A stretch of 64,000 bases of DNA from Plantago major. Its lineage: Eukaryota; Streptophyta; Magnoliopsida; Lamiales; Plantaginaceae. Within the stretch, counting starts at the first letter, position 1, and each line of letters starts with the position of its first letter. Positions 26,225 to 37,139 of this stretch are shown one piece after another. The notes under the pieces were generated by a model. That model was not told the origin of the DNA. It worked only from the letters and a program-made list of their open reading frames with translations, and did not search any database. The stretch lies in assembly GCA_026545765.1 (NCBI GenBank), contig CM048841.1, positions 98,165,352-98,229,351 on the forward strand, written 5' to 3'. The position numbers were made by a program, and so were the translations under genes.

Positions 26225-28210
26225 TTACAGAGACCAACTAGAACGAAGCATAAGAGCCGGGAATTGAGTATTCCCATCTTTTACATAAACAACAGCAGGC
26301 TGCAATTTAAACTTTTTGCCAAAGTTGATGTTCAAAAATGTTTCGATCTGTAAATGATCCCAACCACTTGGATCTTGTAATGATCCTCCAAGAGTTAAAC
26401 CCCATCCCAGCTCATCTTCAGGTGTATCGCTAGTTGTAACTGACCACATCAAACTTCTCGGATTCGAGTTTTTGGTTTCAATCCAGCCTCCTACTCTTCT
26501 AAACTCATCAATTTCTGATTCAAATGTCAAAGCAATGGATCCATCAATTAAATGCTCTGCACCGCTAGTAGGACTATCTTCTTCAACAGGTGTGCCTGAG
26601 AATCTATTAGTTCTATGTACTCCCACAGGAAGTGAAAGTGCTTCAAGACTGGCACTTTGACCTAATGGTCTAGACTCTCTATGCACCGACTCTCTGTGCA
26701 CGCCTAAGAGGGAGAGCTTTGTGGTTGCAGAGGGTTGCCAAACAATTTGTCCAAATGTGGTCGAGGAACGTGCAATCATATTAGAGTTGACCTCTAATCC
26801 CAGAGCAGAAACAAATTGAGCCAATGAAGCGACCAAATTTGATTTCCTCACCATTATACCAAATGCGCTGCCATGGTGTTGATTCAAAAGTGGAGGACCA
26901 AAGTCAGAGTAATCAGTAAGACCTCGTTTCTGCAATGAAGAAATCGACACAATAAATTTATGACATGGCCTCATCGTTCAATTATATATGCATTACCTAG
27001 ATCTCTATATTTCTAGGACCTTTCTTTACATACAGTTGATAGAAGCTGAAAATTCACAAAACAGAATTAAATCGCAAACAAAACAGAAAAGATAGAGAGA
27101 AAGTCTTAGCAGAATTCACCTGATGAGAACTTGTTGCGATCTCAACATCTCTGCATTGTCCACCGGTTGGTATTGCAACAGCAGACAACCAATCGGTAAC
27201 ATGTGCTGCATAAAACAGCTTTGAAAGTGAAAGTGGTCCACCTCCCACGTCTCCTTGACCCTTTTCACTCGCTACAAACTCTGCAACCAGTCTATCTTTC
27301 TCCCGAACAACAGTTTGAAAGGACAATCTTGCGTCAATGCCAGTTCTTATGCCTGATCTTTGAATCGCATCGATTTTCTGCTCATCAACACTGTCCATAA
27401 CAAACAATGACCCCAAAACATCAACCTTCCCTTTTACTCGAGTGCTCACTTCCTCAAACGGCCCTCCTTTGGAAGATTTGTAAAAGGCTAGCATTTTCTC
27501 CACCTTCTCCTGCCTATCCCTAATTTTCATGATATCAGAAAACGCTTCTCGTTGCAACCGTTTCAAGATTTCAATCTGCAAGGCATATCATTGGAATAGC
27601 TGTAACGGTCATGTTTCTACCTACAAAGCAACCAAAATTATCGAAACCTAAAGACCACAAGTCCACAAAACAGTGTAAAAAGCCAGAGATTATCATTGGA
27701 ATAGGTGTAAAGGTCATGTTTCTACCTACAAAGCAACCGAAATTATCGAAACCTAAAGACTACAACACAGTGTAAAAAGCCAGAGATGATGTTCAGTAAA
27801 AAAAGCTCAAACCTTTCCAATCGAGGCATCAGCATAATGATAAATCAGATAACATGACTACATTACAGAACTGAAAATCGTCAATAGGAGAAGAAAGAAA
27901 ATGAATTCAGCTAGCAAATTCTCCATTTAAAGTGATTTTAACAGTTGGAACAAAACAATAAAATTACTTCTACACAAATTCAAAACAAAAATTGATTTCA
28001 CCTTCACAGCTAGTAATTCCAAACAGTCGACTTGGTAGCAGAAAAACGGATTCTTTATCAAATTGAAACACAAATTGACAAAAACCCAATTCAGCAACGA
28101 TAGAATTCCGAACGGTGAGTTACCGGATTGCGACGGCGATTGGTGACACCGTGAACGAAATCCTCCGCCGATTTCGCAAGCCCTTTTAGCTTGTCTACCA
28201 GAGCCTCCAT
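26225..28210 (-). CDS. Conserved plant protein of unknown function, three exons
   Basis: I do not recognise this family with certainty. Exons on the minus strand are 28210-28124, 27575-27120 and 26929-26225, all phase 0, giving 415 residues. The start MEALVDKLKGLAKSAEDF is the first ATG after an apparent 5' leader. Residues 1-75 are helical and charged (IEILKRLQREAFSDIMKIRD, RQEKVEKMLAFYKSSKGG). The rest looks rich in beta strands: repeated alternating hydrophobic segments such as VDVLGSLFVM, FGQIVWQPSATTKLSLLG and SIALTFESEI, and a C-terminus KLQPAVVYVKDGNTQFPALM ending LRSSWSL. No signal peptide and no clear membrane helix. The fold could be a beta-barrel or lipid-binding type, which is inference only. 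Clean splicing and undamaged frames show it is a real gene. Confidence 0.85.
27587..27796. repeat. 105-bp tandem duplication in intron 1 of the 26225-28210 gene
   Basis: Two head-to-tail copies beginning ATCATTGGAATAG at 27587 and 27692; both contain GGTCATGTTTCTACCTACAA and end in AGTGTAAAAAGCCAGAGAT. A few substitutions and a small deletion distinguish them. Recent local duplication; no effect on coding. Confidence 0.85.
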
Positions 28211-28245
28211 TTTTCCGAATTCCAATCCCTAGCTAGCTCAAACGC

Positions 28246-28914
28246 AATTTACCCATGAAATTTACGGTTTGACACAGTGAATAAAAGCTCATGAAGGAAC
28301 CTAAAATAGTAATGCAGTGAAAATAGAACGGCCAGAGAACTTGGATTACATACTTGTGGATATGGAATCCGAAGGTATCGGATTGGATCGGATTAACCGA
28401 AACTTTGTTTTGAATTTATTCGGTCCGATAGGGAATCTTAATCCGATCCGATCCTTTAACCACTTTATAAGTTTTGGAAGGTTACTCGATGTCAAGCTGC
28501 CTCGGAATCACTACCTTTAAACTTTTCAACGAGATGGCCACTAGTCATGTAGAACAATGAGGTGACATACACTTTGAGAAGAGACATTTATGTCATGTAG
28601 AACAATGATGAAGACCATTGATCTTGTATGCGGTGTCTCATAAGTCATATAGGAGTAATTTATAATCAATTTTTATGGAAAGATAACATTGTATTGTGTT
28701 AAGGTTGCAGGGGTTAGAAATATCAACCGTAATGAAGAAATATTTCGCAACAACTATTTCAAAATGAATTTTAAAACATCAAAACAACAATCCCCATCTA
28801 TTTTTACCATGTTTATGTCATATATTGAAACTTACAAAGTCACACTTATTTGATTCATGACCATAGGTCTACATAAAATGCAACACCCACAAGAATGATT
28901 TTAGACCTCACCTA
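28246..28914. repeat. 5' flank of the 28210 gene, proximal copy of a segmental duplication
   Basis: This non-coding stretch, starting CAATTTACCCATGAAATTTACGG, reappears at 31570-32221, including ATGTGGATATGGAATC-like and TTTATTCGGTCCGATA sequence, then AGGAGTAATTTATAATCAAT and the GDSL 3' flank. It is the left edge of the unit that generated GDSL genes A and C. Confidence 0.8.
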
Positions 28915-30851
28915 TTAGATGAAGCTACGGATATAGTTTTTAACAATTGAACTCACAATAACTTTATAAGCTTGTTCTGTTGGATGAAAACTATCCCAAA
29001 AAACATATTTGGTGTCATCAGGACAAGTTTTACTAAATTTGTTACACAATAATATGACTTCTATTTTCCCTGTACCGCAACATCCCAAGTTAGTGACTTC
29101 AAAACCTGAAATTAATAATGCAATCCCATTAGAGCTAAATAAAAATTGAAGAGAGAAAATAAGTGTAAAGAATGATATGGAAGAAGAAAGAGAAGATGAA
29201 TACATATTACCATAGTTTTGAGGTCTTTGAATGATATCAAGGAAAGGGTTGTAAAGGTCAATGTACACTATTCTTGATTGAGGCAACTTATGTTTAAGTG
29301 AACTCAAAGCCTTTGATAGTTTGGCATTTAATAACTGTGATGCCTCGTTGCGATTTTTTACACATATTCTTTTTGAACCACCTGCTGTAGTTCTCTGAGA
29401 TGGCAAACATCCTAACGGTGGGACGCCTAAAACCCCAACTCTTTTTGCTCCAAGTTTATATAATTCCTTTTACATTTCAACACCGAGCTTAGTTGAAATC
29501 CTAAGTAACTAACGTATAAATGTAAATTTGCGGTGTCTCATTTTAACATACCTTTATGAAACCGGAAGCTAGTGCAACTATAAAATCCGCATATGAAGAA
29601 ATATCGTAATGCCGCTTACGGAAAGGGAGAGTGAAGTAAGTAGTGGCAAGATCATTGCTTCCTGCTACCACGAAGTGTATACTGTTCTCGATAATAAAAC
29701 TCGCACGAACTTTCCCAACTGCCGCTTTCAGCTTCAATATGTACTCTTTGAATTTCTCCAATTGATCCGACATGGTGAGTGCAAGCTGCAATAGTTTAAT
29801 GAACCCGTCATATCAATGCTTTACATACACGACTCCACTCACTCACTCGGATCCATGTGGAGCCCATGATATGCGAGTGGGAGTATTTACGTGTATCATC
29901 GAAAATACTTACTGACTGCTATAAAAGTATATTTTTCAGATAGTACATACAAAATTAAAAAATACGTGATCAAAATTTACTGAGCGGTTAGTGCAGTCGG
30001 AGTATGTGCATCGGAAAAAACTAAAAATATATAATTTGAAATACTGACCGCTATAAAAGTAGTCTGGTCATCATATCCACATCCACCGGAAGCAAAACTA
30101 ACACCCGTAAGCAAGTCTTGCTCTGTTAATTTTGGATCCAAGTAAGCCGGTATCAAGTTTGCTATTCCAAGTTCTTCGGCTGCAATGTAAACTAAAACTA
30201 TCAGATAAACTGATCTTGATTTGTCGCTACTTAATTGTGCTACATTTTTCACCTGCAATCAATAATGATAGATCAACAACATAATAATACGTATACGTAG
30301 TTAATATATCATAAATAAGTTATAAAATAGAAAAAAGCCCGACATTTCAACACTTCAAAATTCTTACATTTTTATTTATTTTTAATAAACTCATCGGGTC
30401 ACCCAAGTTTTTACCGGGTCAACTAGATTTGCCGAACTTTTGCCCGGTTCAGTATTTACTAGTTTTTTGGGTTCCGGCCCCTTAAGGCCACCGAATACCG
30501 GTTAATCCAGGTCAACCAACCGGATTTCAAAACATATAACTTCGCGACTAATTAATCCCCAAGAATCACTAAAGTGCATGAGTAGCAACAGTTACCCATT
30601 AAATCTGCAGGGGTTTTCCCGTTGGCAAACCTTCCGGTCGGAATGCCACCTGGAAAATCCTTCCCGTAAGGCGGAAAGTTTGCCTTGGTGTAGGTGTGAA
30701 TGTGGTTGTTATTCCCCTGATCAACGATCGAGTCTCCAAAGAAAAACACTGCCGGAAATGTCACATTCTCCGTCAGCTTTACAACACCTTCACAAATCCA
30801 AATTGTCAACAGCAAAACAATAAATTTGATGCAAAAAACCTTGAACTGCAT
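28915..30851 (-). CDS. GDSL esterase/lipase, EXL type (copy A), five exons
   Basis: Secreted SGNH-fold esterase/lipase of the plant EXL group. Exons (minus): 30851-30596, 30179-30049, 29785-29552, 29466-29211, 29105-28915; phases agree, 355 residues. Signal peptide at residues 1-22 ([10 protein letters not shown]). Block [15 protein letters not shown] with nucleophile Ser41; block [15 protein letters not shown]; block III GSNDL with Asn173; [15 protein letters not shown] follows; block [12 protein letters not shown] with the catalytic Asp and His. All four SGNH residues are present. I start at the ATG at 30851, which directly precedes the signal peptide. A TATA box lies 42 bp upstream. Intron 1 carries a transposon relic shared with copy C. 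Natural substrate unknown; EXL proteins act on wall or pollen-coat lipids in other plants. Confidence 0.92.
30390..30540. mobile_element. Transposon relic in intron 1 of GDSL A
   Basis: Contains repeated CGGGTCA/CCGGTT motifs and ends CCGGATTTCAAAACATA, similar to the right terminus of the hAT element at 53996-54894. A diverged equivalent lies at 33580-33720 in intron 1 of copy C. No target duplication can be recognised. Confidence 0.5.
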
Positions 30852-30892
30852 TTTCTTGGTCAAGTGATGTTCTGTTTTGAACTACTACCTAC

Positions 30893-30900
30893 ATTTATAA
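30893..30900 (-). promoter_or_regulatory. TATA box of GDSL A
   Basis: TATAAAT on the minus strand 42 bp before the ATG. The surrounding block (AAGTAGTAGTTCAAA-like on the leader side) is conserved upstream of copies C and D. Confidence 0.6.
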
Positions 30901-31199
30901 TGATGTTCTTCTCCTACATGCTATCATAATACTGATGGCAATAATATTTATTGTAGATGTAAGTCTTGTAATCTTGTACATAGTATATACTTCAGGATTG
31001 CATTATTTTTGCACATTTAGTCTCCATTCACCTTTAACCCATTTTCCTTGTTTAATTGATAAGTAAGTCTTGTAAAATACTTGCATAAGGTCAAATTCAA
31101 CCCGTGCAATCTTACTGGAGAAAATTTTGGATACGGGGATAAGACCCTCAATGTATATCTATCTTTACCGCAAATGTTTATGCCATATATTGAAACTCA

Positions 31200-31569
31200 C
31201 ATTTACGTCCAAAAAACATATTTTGTGTCTTGAAGGCAAGTTTCATTATGTTTGTTACACAATATTATAACTTCTATTTTCTAGTACCTGACTTCAAAAC
31301 GTGAAATAATTAAATAATGTAATCCCATTAAAGAAATTTGAAGATAGTGTGAAGAATGAAATGGTTTAAGAGAGGGAAGAAGATCAATATTACCTTTGTT
31401 TTGAGGTCTTTGAATAAGATCAAGGAGATGGTTATAAATGTCTATGTACACAACTCTTGATTGAGGCAACTTCTGTTTAAATAAATTCAAAGTCGTTGAT
31501 AGCTTGGCGTTAAGTAACTGTGATGCCTCGTTGCGATCTTTCACACATGTTCTTCTTTCTAGACCACCC
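31200..31569 (-). pseudogene. Truncated GDSL pseudogene (copy B), exons 4-5 only
   Basis: Only the 3' part of a gene remains. Exon 4 sequence (31570-31394) reads [18 protein letters not shown] and [12 protein letters not shown], closest to copy D. The exon 5 relic (31212-31310) has lost about 18 bases covering the CCGTG region, its splice acceptor reads CG instead of AG, and the stretch with the block V Asp and His is missing. Exon 4 breaks off abruptly at about 31569, where the sequence changes to a copy of the 5' flank of the 28210 gene. That junction marks a tandem duplication breakpoint. It cannot encode an active enzyme. Confidence 0.88.
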
Positions 31570-32221
31570 AATTTACCCATGAAATTTACGGGTTTGACAC
31601 AGTGAGTGAAAGTGATGAAGGAGCCTAAAATAGAAATAGTAGTGGAGTGAAAATAGAATAGCCTGAGAATTTGGTTTCATTTCCGCGATTTGAATGTCGG
31701 ACTTTTAATCAAAAATTCGGATAAGGATTACATATGTGGATATGGAATCTGATCCGTAGTTATCGGATTGGACAGATGAACCGGAACTTTGTTTTGGATT
31801 TATTCGGTCCGATACAATATTTCATTTCGGATCAATCCATCCCAATCCTTTAATATTCCATTTCGGAATCACTAAGTATTCCCTCCCTTCTAGGAGAGAC
31901 ATTTATGTCGTACAGGAGGGAAATTTCGACTATGATGAAAACCATTGAACTTTCCTATAGGGTCTCATGAGGTATATAGGAGTAATTTATAATCAATTCC
32001 TTTGGAGTGATAATATTATCTTGTGTTTAGGTGACACAGATTATATATATTACCAGAATGAATAAATATATCACAACAAGTCATCTCAAAATGTTGAAAT
32101 TTTATAACATCAATACAATGTCATATATTGAAACTTGCACTTATTTAACTCATGACCATTTGGTATTAATAAAATGCAACACCCACACTTGCGAATGATT
32201 TTACTCATCACCTCCTCATCA
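31570..32221. repeat. Distal copy of the segmental duplication (28246-28914)
   Basis: Starts AATTTACCCATGAAATTTACGG directly at the broken end of pseudogene B and follows the order of 28246-28914 into the GDSL 3' flank (CATATATTGAAACTT, CTCATGACCAT, AATGCAACACCCAC). Small insertions separate the copies. Confidence 0.8.
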
Positions 32222-34072
32222 TTAGATGAAACTGCTAATATACTTTTTCACAATTGAACTCGCAATTATTTTGTTCACTTTTTCTGTTGGATGGTAACTA
32301 TCCCAGAAAACATATTTGGTGTCATCAGGGCAAGTTTTACTAAATTTGTCACACGATATTTTAACTGCAATTTTCCCCGAACCACAACATCCCGAGTCAT
32401 TGACTTCAAAATCTGAAAAAAAATGATGTAATCCCATTAGGAGCTAAATGAAAATTGAAAGAAAAAAATAGTGTAAAGAATTATATGGAAATAGAATGAG
32501 AAGATCAATGTATATGTTACCATTGTTTTGAGGTCTTTGAATGAGACCAAGCATAGGATTGTAAATGTCAATGTACACAAATCTTGATTGAGGGCACTTT
32601 TGTTTTAATGAAGTCAAAGCCTGTGATAGCTTGGTATTAAATATCTCTGATGCCTCGTTGCGATCTTCTGCACATGCTCTATCTGAGCCGCCTCGTTGAG
32701 TTCTCTGAGATGGCAAACATCCTAATGGTGGCACACCTAAAACACCAATTCTTTTTGCTCCAAATTTGTACAGTTCCTTTAACATTTTAATACACCGAGC
32801 TTAGTTCATCTTCTAAGTAACCAACATATATATATATATGTAAAATTGCGGTGTCTAATTTTAACATACCTGAATTAAACCGGAAGCTTGGTTAACTGTA
32901 AACTCAGTATATCCAGAAATATTGTAATACTTGCGAAAAGGGACAGTGAAGTAAGTAATGGCAAGATCAGCGCTTCCAGCAACCACAAAATATATACTGT
33001 TTTCGATAATAAACCTCGCACGATCTTCCCCAACTGCCACTTTTAGCTTCGCTATGTATTCTTCGAATTTGTCCAATTGATCCGCCATGGTGAGTGCAAG
33101 CTGTAGGTTTTTTTAGATTGTTTGTACAAAATCGAAGAATATGTGATTAAAATTGTGAGTTCGATAATAGTAATTTACATGCTCCCAATGCACCTTTAAC
33201 TCACTCGAACCCATATGTGGGCCTCATACGGTAGCAGTGGCAGTATGTGCATCGTAAGAACTACATGATTTGAAATGTACTCACCGTTATATAAGTAGTC
33301 TGGTCGTCATATCCGGATCCACCTGAAGCAAAACTAACACCCTTAAGCAAGTCTTGCTCTGTTAATTTTGGATCCAAGTAAGCTGGTACCAAGTTTGTTA
33401 TTCCAAGTTCTTCAGCTGCAATGTAAACCAAAACGATCACATAAATGGATCTTCATTTCTCGCTACTTAACTAGTTAAAAGATTCACCTAATTTCATAAA
33501 TGAGTTATAAAAACATTGAGAGCACAACATGTCAAGAACTCAAGATTTTAAACTTTTACTTTTTATAATTTTTAACAAACTCACCAGGTCACCCCGAGTT
33601 TTTTCCTGGCCAACCCGGCTTACCAAAATTTTGCCAGGTTCTATGTTTTGACCTGTTTTTTGTGTTAAGCCACAATGTATCGGTTAAACCGGGTCAACCC
33701 ACCAGATTTCAAAATATAGAGTTTAACGATTATTATACCTCACTAGTTAGAAACACTAAATTAATGTATCCCCATTCCCCAAAAATCAATAAATTGCATG
33801 ATGAAACAACATTTACCCATGAAATCCGCAAGAGTTTTCCCGTTGGCAAACCTTCCGGTCGGAACGCCACCCGGAAAATCCTTCCCATAAGGTGGAAAGT
33901 CCGCCTTGGTGTAGGTCGGAATGTGGTTGTTATTCCCCTGATCAACCATCGAGTCTCCTAAGAAAAACACTGCAGGAAATGTCACATTCTTCGGCAGCTT
34001 TACAACACCTTCACAAATCCGAATTGTTAACAACAAAACGATAACGTTGATAAAAAAAACCTTGGACTGCAT
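32222..34072 (-). CDS. GDSL esterase/lipase, EXL type (copy C), block III Asn replaced by Ala
   Basis: Exons (minus): 34072-33817, 33415-33285, 33100-32870, 32776-32521, 32412-32222; phases agree, 354 residues. Signal peptide at 1-22 and block [15 protein letters not shown] (Ser41) are intact, as are block [15 protein letters not shown] and block [13 protein letters not shown]. Block III reads GSADL: residue 173 is Ala where copy A has Asn and copies D and E have Asp. In SGNH hydrolases this residue helps form the oxyanion hole. The frame is otherwise undamaged, with one codon fewer in exon 3 (RKYYNIS). It arose with copy A by tandem duplication. It may be catalytically weakened or altered. 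Confidence 0.9.
33580..33720. mobile_element. Transposon relic in intron 1 of GDSL C
   Basis: Counterpart of 30390-30540: AACTCACCAGGTCACCC, later GGTTAAACCGGGTCAACCCA, then GATTTCAAAATATA. Shared position and sequence show the insertion predates the A/C duplication. Confidence 0.5.
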
Positions 34073-34113
34073 TTTCTTGGTCAAGTGATGTTCTGTTTTG
34101 AACTACTACTTGC

Positions 34114-34122
34114 ATTTATATA
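34114..34122 (-). promoter_or_regulatory. TATA box of GDSL C
   Basis: TATATAAAT on the minus strand 42 bp before the ATG, inside the same conserved promoter block as copy A. Confidence 0.6.
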
Positions 34123-34299
34123 TGATGTTCTCCTACATACTATCATAATACTACTGATAATAATATTTACTGTAGATATAAGTCTTGTAAACTTGTACAT
34201 AGTAGATACTTGCATCGTTCTTGCCATTCATTCTCTATTCACCTTTAACCATTTTCCTTACTTAATCGATGGGCAAGTATTGTAAAATCAGAAAATTTT

Positions 34300-35030
34300 G
34301 ATTGAAAAATAGACTGGTATATGTTATTAATTGATTTTACATTATATTGTATCAGGTCATTATGTCACTAGATGAGCTGCATTGCTACAAGAACTTGGTT
34401 CTGGTTCTGGTTCTGGATGCACGAGCACGACTTCACTAACTCGAAGCCAATTGCTGTCTCAATCTGCATCCAATGTTGACAAGAAACATCTCAACAATAA
34501 GGTCTAACAACATGCTGTCTCCAAATCTGAACACTCTGCCTCAAATGGAAGAAACTAAGGTTGAAAATAGCAAGGAAAGTTTGTTTGTTCATAAAAACAA
34601 GTCGATATGGTGTCATGTTGGGAAGGTATACTACTAGGACTATCAAATTTGCGGATATCAAACCTCCTCCAGGGTGGACGGATAACCTCATCGGATATGA
34701 TCTAAATCCAATAGATTTTTGCTTCGTGCCACTTAGGATCCTTTTATGTGGATGTGAGGTTAAGTTTGTGGCGAATGGTAAGCCGTACCATGTTTATATC
34801 ACTCTGATACAATACAGCTCATATATAGCTAGTGATATGAAGTCTCAGATATATGTATCTGATAATTATCACTCTCCTTTAAACTGCACCAAAATTTTTA
34901 CTTCTTTATGCAATGATCCGTGTGTTTGGAAATTTTACTATAAGGCTCTTGATCTGTAATCTGTAATTTGAAATCACAGATATATCCTTTGAGAGAATTA
35001 AATAATCATGATGCTTAAATGAGCTTTCAA
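34300..35030. other. Extra segment between GDSL C and D, absent from the A-B spacer
   Basis: The C upstream region matches the A upstream region to about 34300; the A-B spacer then goes on to B, whereas here about 0.7 kb of other sequence intervenes. It contains a GGTTCT repeat (34398-34418) and an open stretch on the plus strand (34561-34959, no ATG at its beginning) that resembles nothing I know. Either an insertion after the duplication or a deletion on the A side. Confidence 0.5.
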
Positions 35031-35143
35031 GGAGTGTGGGATGATAAATTAGATAACACGACTTATTTCAATTCATGACCATTTGGTCTACAGAGAATTG
35101 CAACACCCACAAGAATTATTTTACAATATTACTTGGTGTATTT

Positions 35144-36966
35144 TTAGAGGAAACTACTAATGTATTTTTTGATAACTGAGCTCACAATTACTTTGTATGC
35201 TTGTTCTGTTGGATGATAACTATCCCAAAAAACATATTTAGTGTCATCAGGACAAGTTTCACTATGTTTATTGCACAATATTATAACTTCTATTTTCCCA
35301 GTACCACAACATCCCAAGTCACTGACTTCAAAACCTGAAATAAATAGGTAGTTTCATTAGGAGAAATAAGAAATTTGAAGAGAAAATTAATAGTGTAAAG
35401 AATGGGAAATTGAAAAGAGAGGGAAGATCAATATTACCATTGTTTTGAGGTCTTTGAATGAGATCAAGGAGAGGGTTATAAATGTCAATGTACACGATTC
35501 TTGATTGAGGCAACTTCTGTTTGAGCAAACTCAAAGCGCTTGATAGCTTGGCATTAACTAACTGTGATGCCTCGTTACGATCTTCTACACATGTTCTTTC
35601 TAGACCACCTCCTAAGGTTCTCTGAGATGGCAAACATCCTATCGGTGGGATACCAAAAACGCCAACTCTTTTTGCTCCAAGTTTATACAATTCCTTTTGA
35701 ATTTTGATACTGAGGTTAGTTCAAATTCTAAGTAATGAACATTTAAATAATTGGAGTCTCTCTTTTTAACATACCTGTATGAAATCGGAAGCAAGTGCAG
35801 CTATAAAATCAGCATAGGAAGAAATATCGTAATGCAGCTTACGGAAAGGGGCAGTGAAGTAAGTATTGGCAAGATCATCACTTCCAGCTACCACGAAGTA
35901 TATACTGTTCTCTATGATAAAACTCGCACGATCTTCCCCAACTGTCGCTTTTAGCTTACATATGTATTCTTTGAATTTCTCCAATTGATCCGACATGGTG
36001 AGCGCAAGCTGTAGTATTTTTCCGATTGAATGTATAAAGTTAGTGAATATTCATATCACTGCTTTACATACTCGACTGTATCTAGTCGGACACATGCGTA
36101 AGTCCCACATGGTATGCGAGTGGTAAGTGCAGTGGAAGTATATGTATCATTGAAAATACATAACTTGATGTACTTACCGCTATTAAAGCTGTCTGGTCAT
36201 CATATCCACATCCACCTGAAGCAAAACTAACACCCGTGAGCAAGTCTTGATCCGTTAACTTCGGATCCAAATAAGCTGGTATCAAATTTGCTACTCCAAG
36301 TTCTTCAGCTGCAATGTAAACCAGAACCATCAGATGAATTCATCTTAATCTATCGCTACTTTATAATTGAATGTTAGTAGTAGTTCATGTGGACACATTT
36401 ATTTCATATGACAAATGATCCCAACAAGTCAGCAACTGACTTATGATAAAACATATTGATGGCGTTGGCGTTCAGGGCCGGATCCGGATTTGAACTTTGG
36501 GGCGCAACTTATCTATATATGAGGTTATTAGTTATTTCAGTGGTCGGGAGAAAAACTCCTAAATTATCGAAAATATTATATGTATAAAAGAGTTCTAAAT
36601 TTTAGGTGAGGACGCTCCACTATATGCTTCTTTTGGGTCTGCCCCCATGATGACATCTCCAACAACAACTGAAGTGCGTGATAAGCAAAAGTTACCGATA
36701 AAATCCGCCGGAGTTTTCCCGTTGCCAAACCTACCGCTCGGAATGCCACCTGGAAAATCCTTCCCGTACGGCGGGAAGTCCGCCTTGACGTAGGTGGGAA
36801 TGTGGTTGTTATTCCCCTGATCAACGATAGAGTCTCCAAAGAAAAACACTGCTGCAAGTGTCACATTCTCCGGCAACTTTATAACGCCTTCACAAACCCA
36901 AATTGTCAAAAACAAAACCATAACTTTGATACAAAAAAACTTGAGAAACATATGCTTCGGCTGCAT
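35144..36966 (-). CDS. GDSL esterase/lipase, EXL type (copy D), five exons
   Basis: Exons (minus): 36966-36696, 36308-36178, 36008-35775, 35693-35438, 35334-35144; phases agree, 360 residues. The signal peptide is slightly longer than in A and C. Block [15 protein letters not shown] (Ser46), block [15 protein letters not shown], block III GSDDL (Asp instead of Asn, frequent in the EXL clade), [15 protein letters not shown] and block [12 protein letters not shown]. The last exon ends YISSFL and stops in TAA. Exon 4 is the closest relative of pseudogene B, so D descends from the gene that was cut by the duplication breakpoint. Intron 1 lacks the relic found in A and C. A TATA box lies 86 bp upstream. 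Confidence 0.91.
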
Positions 36967-37051
36967 TTTTCTTGGTCAATTGATGCTTATAGATCACTTG
37001 TTAAAGGAAAGAAGAGATTAAGGGCATGATCTGATTTGAACTAGTACTTGC

Positions 37052-37058
37052 ATTTATA
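37052..37058 (-). promoter_or_regulatory. TATA box of GDSL D
   Basis: TATAAAT on the minus strand; the leader side (CAAGTACTAGTTCAAAT) and the upstream TCTACTCTAGATATGTCTTGTAAACTTG-like region match copies A and C. Confidence 0.55.
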
Positions 37059-37139
37059 ATGACGTTCTCCTACTACTTATAAAGACAAAATACTATCATA
37101 ACAATAATGATAATAATTAATATCTACTCTAGATATGTC

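Noticed and set aside
26472-26660. Plus-strand open frame within exon 3 of the 26225-28210 gene
   Set aside because: Antisense shadow of a well-supported exon.
34561-34959. Plus-strand 132-codon open frame as a gene
   Set aside because: It begins with TTG rather than ATG, has no recognisable domain and sits in a block missing from the duplicated spacer; kept only as an unassigned segment.
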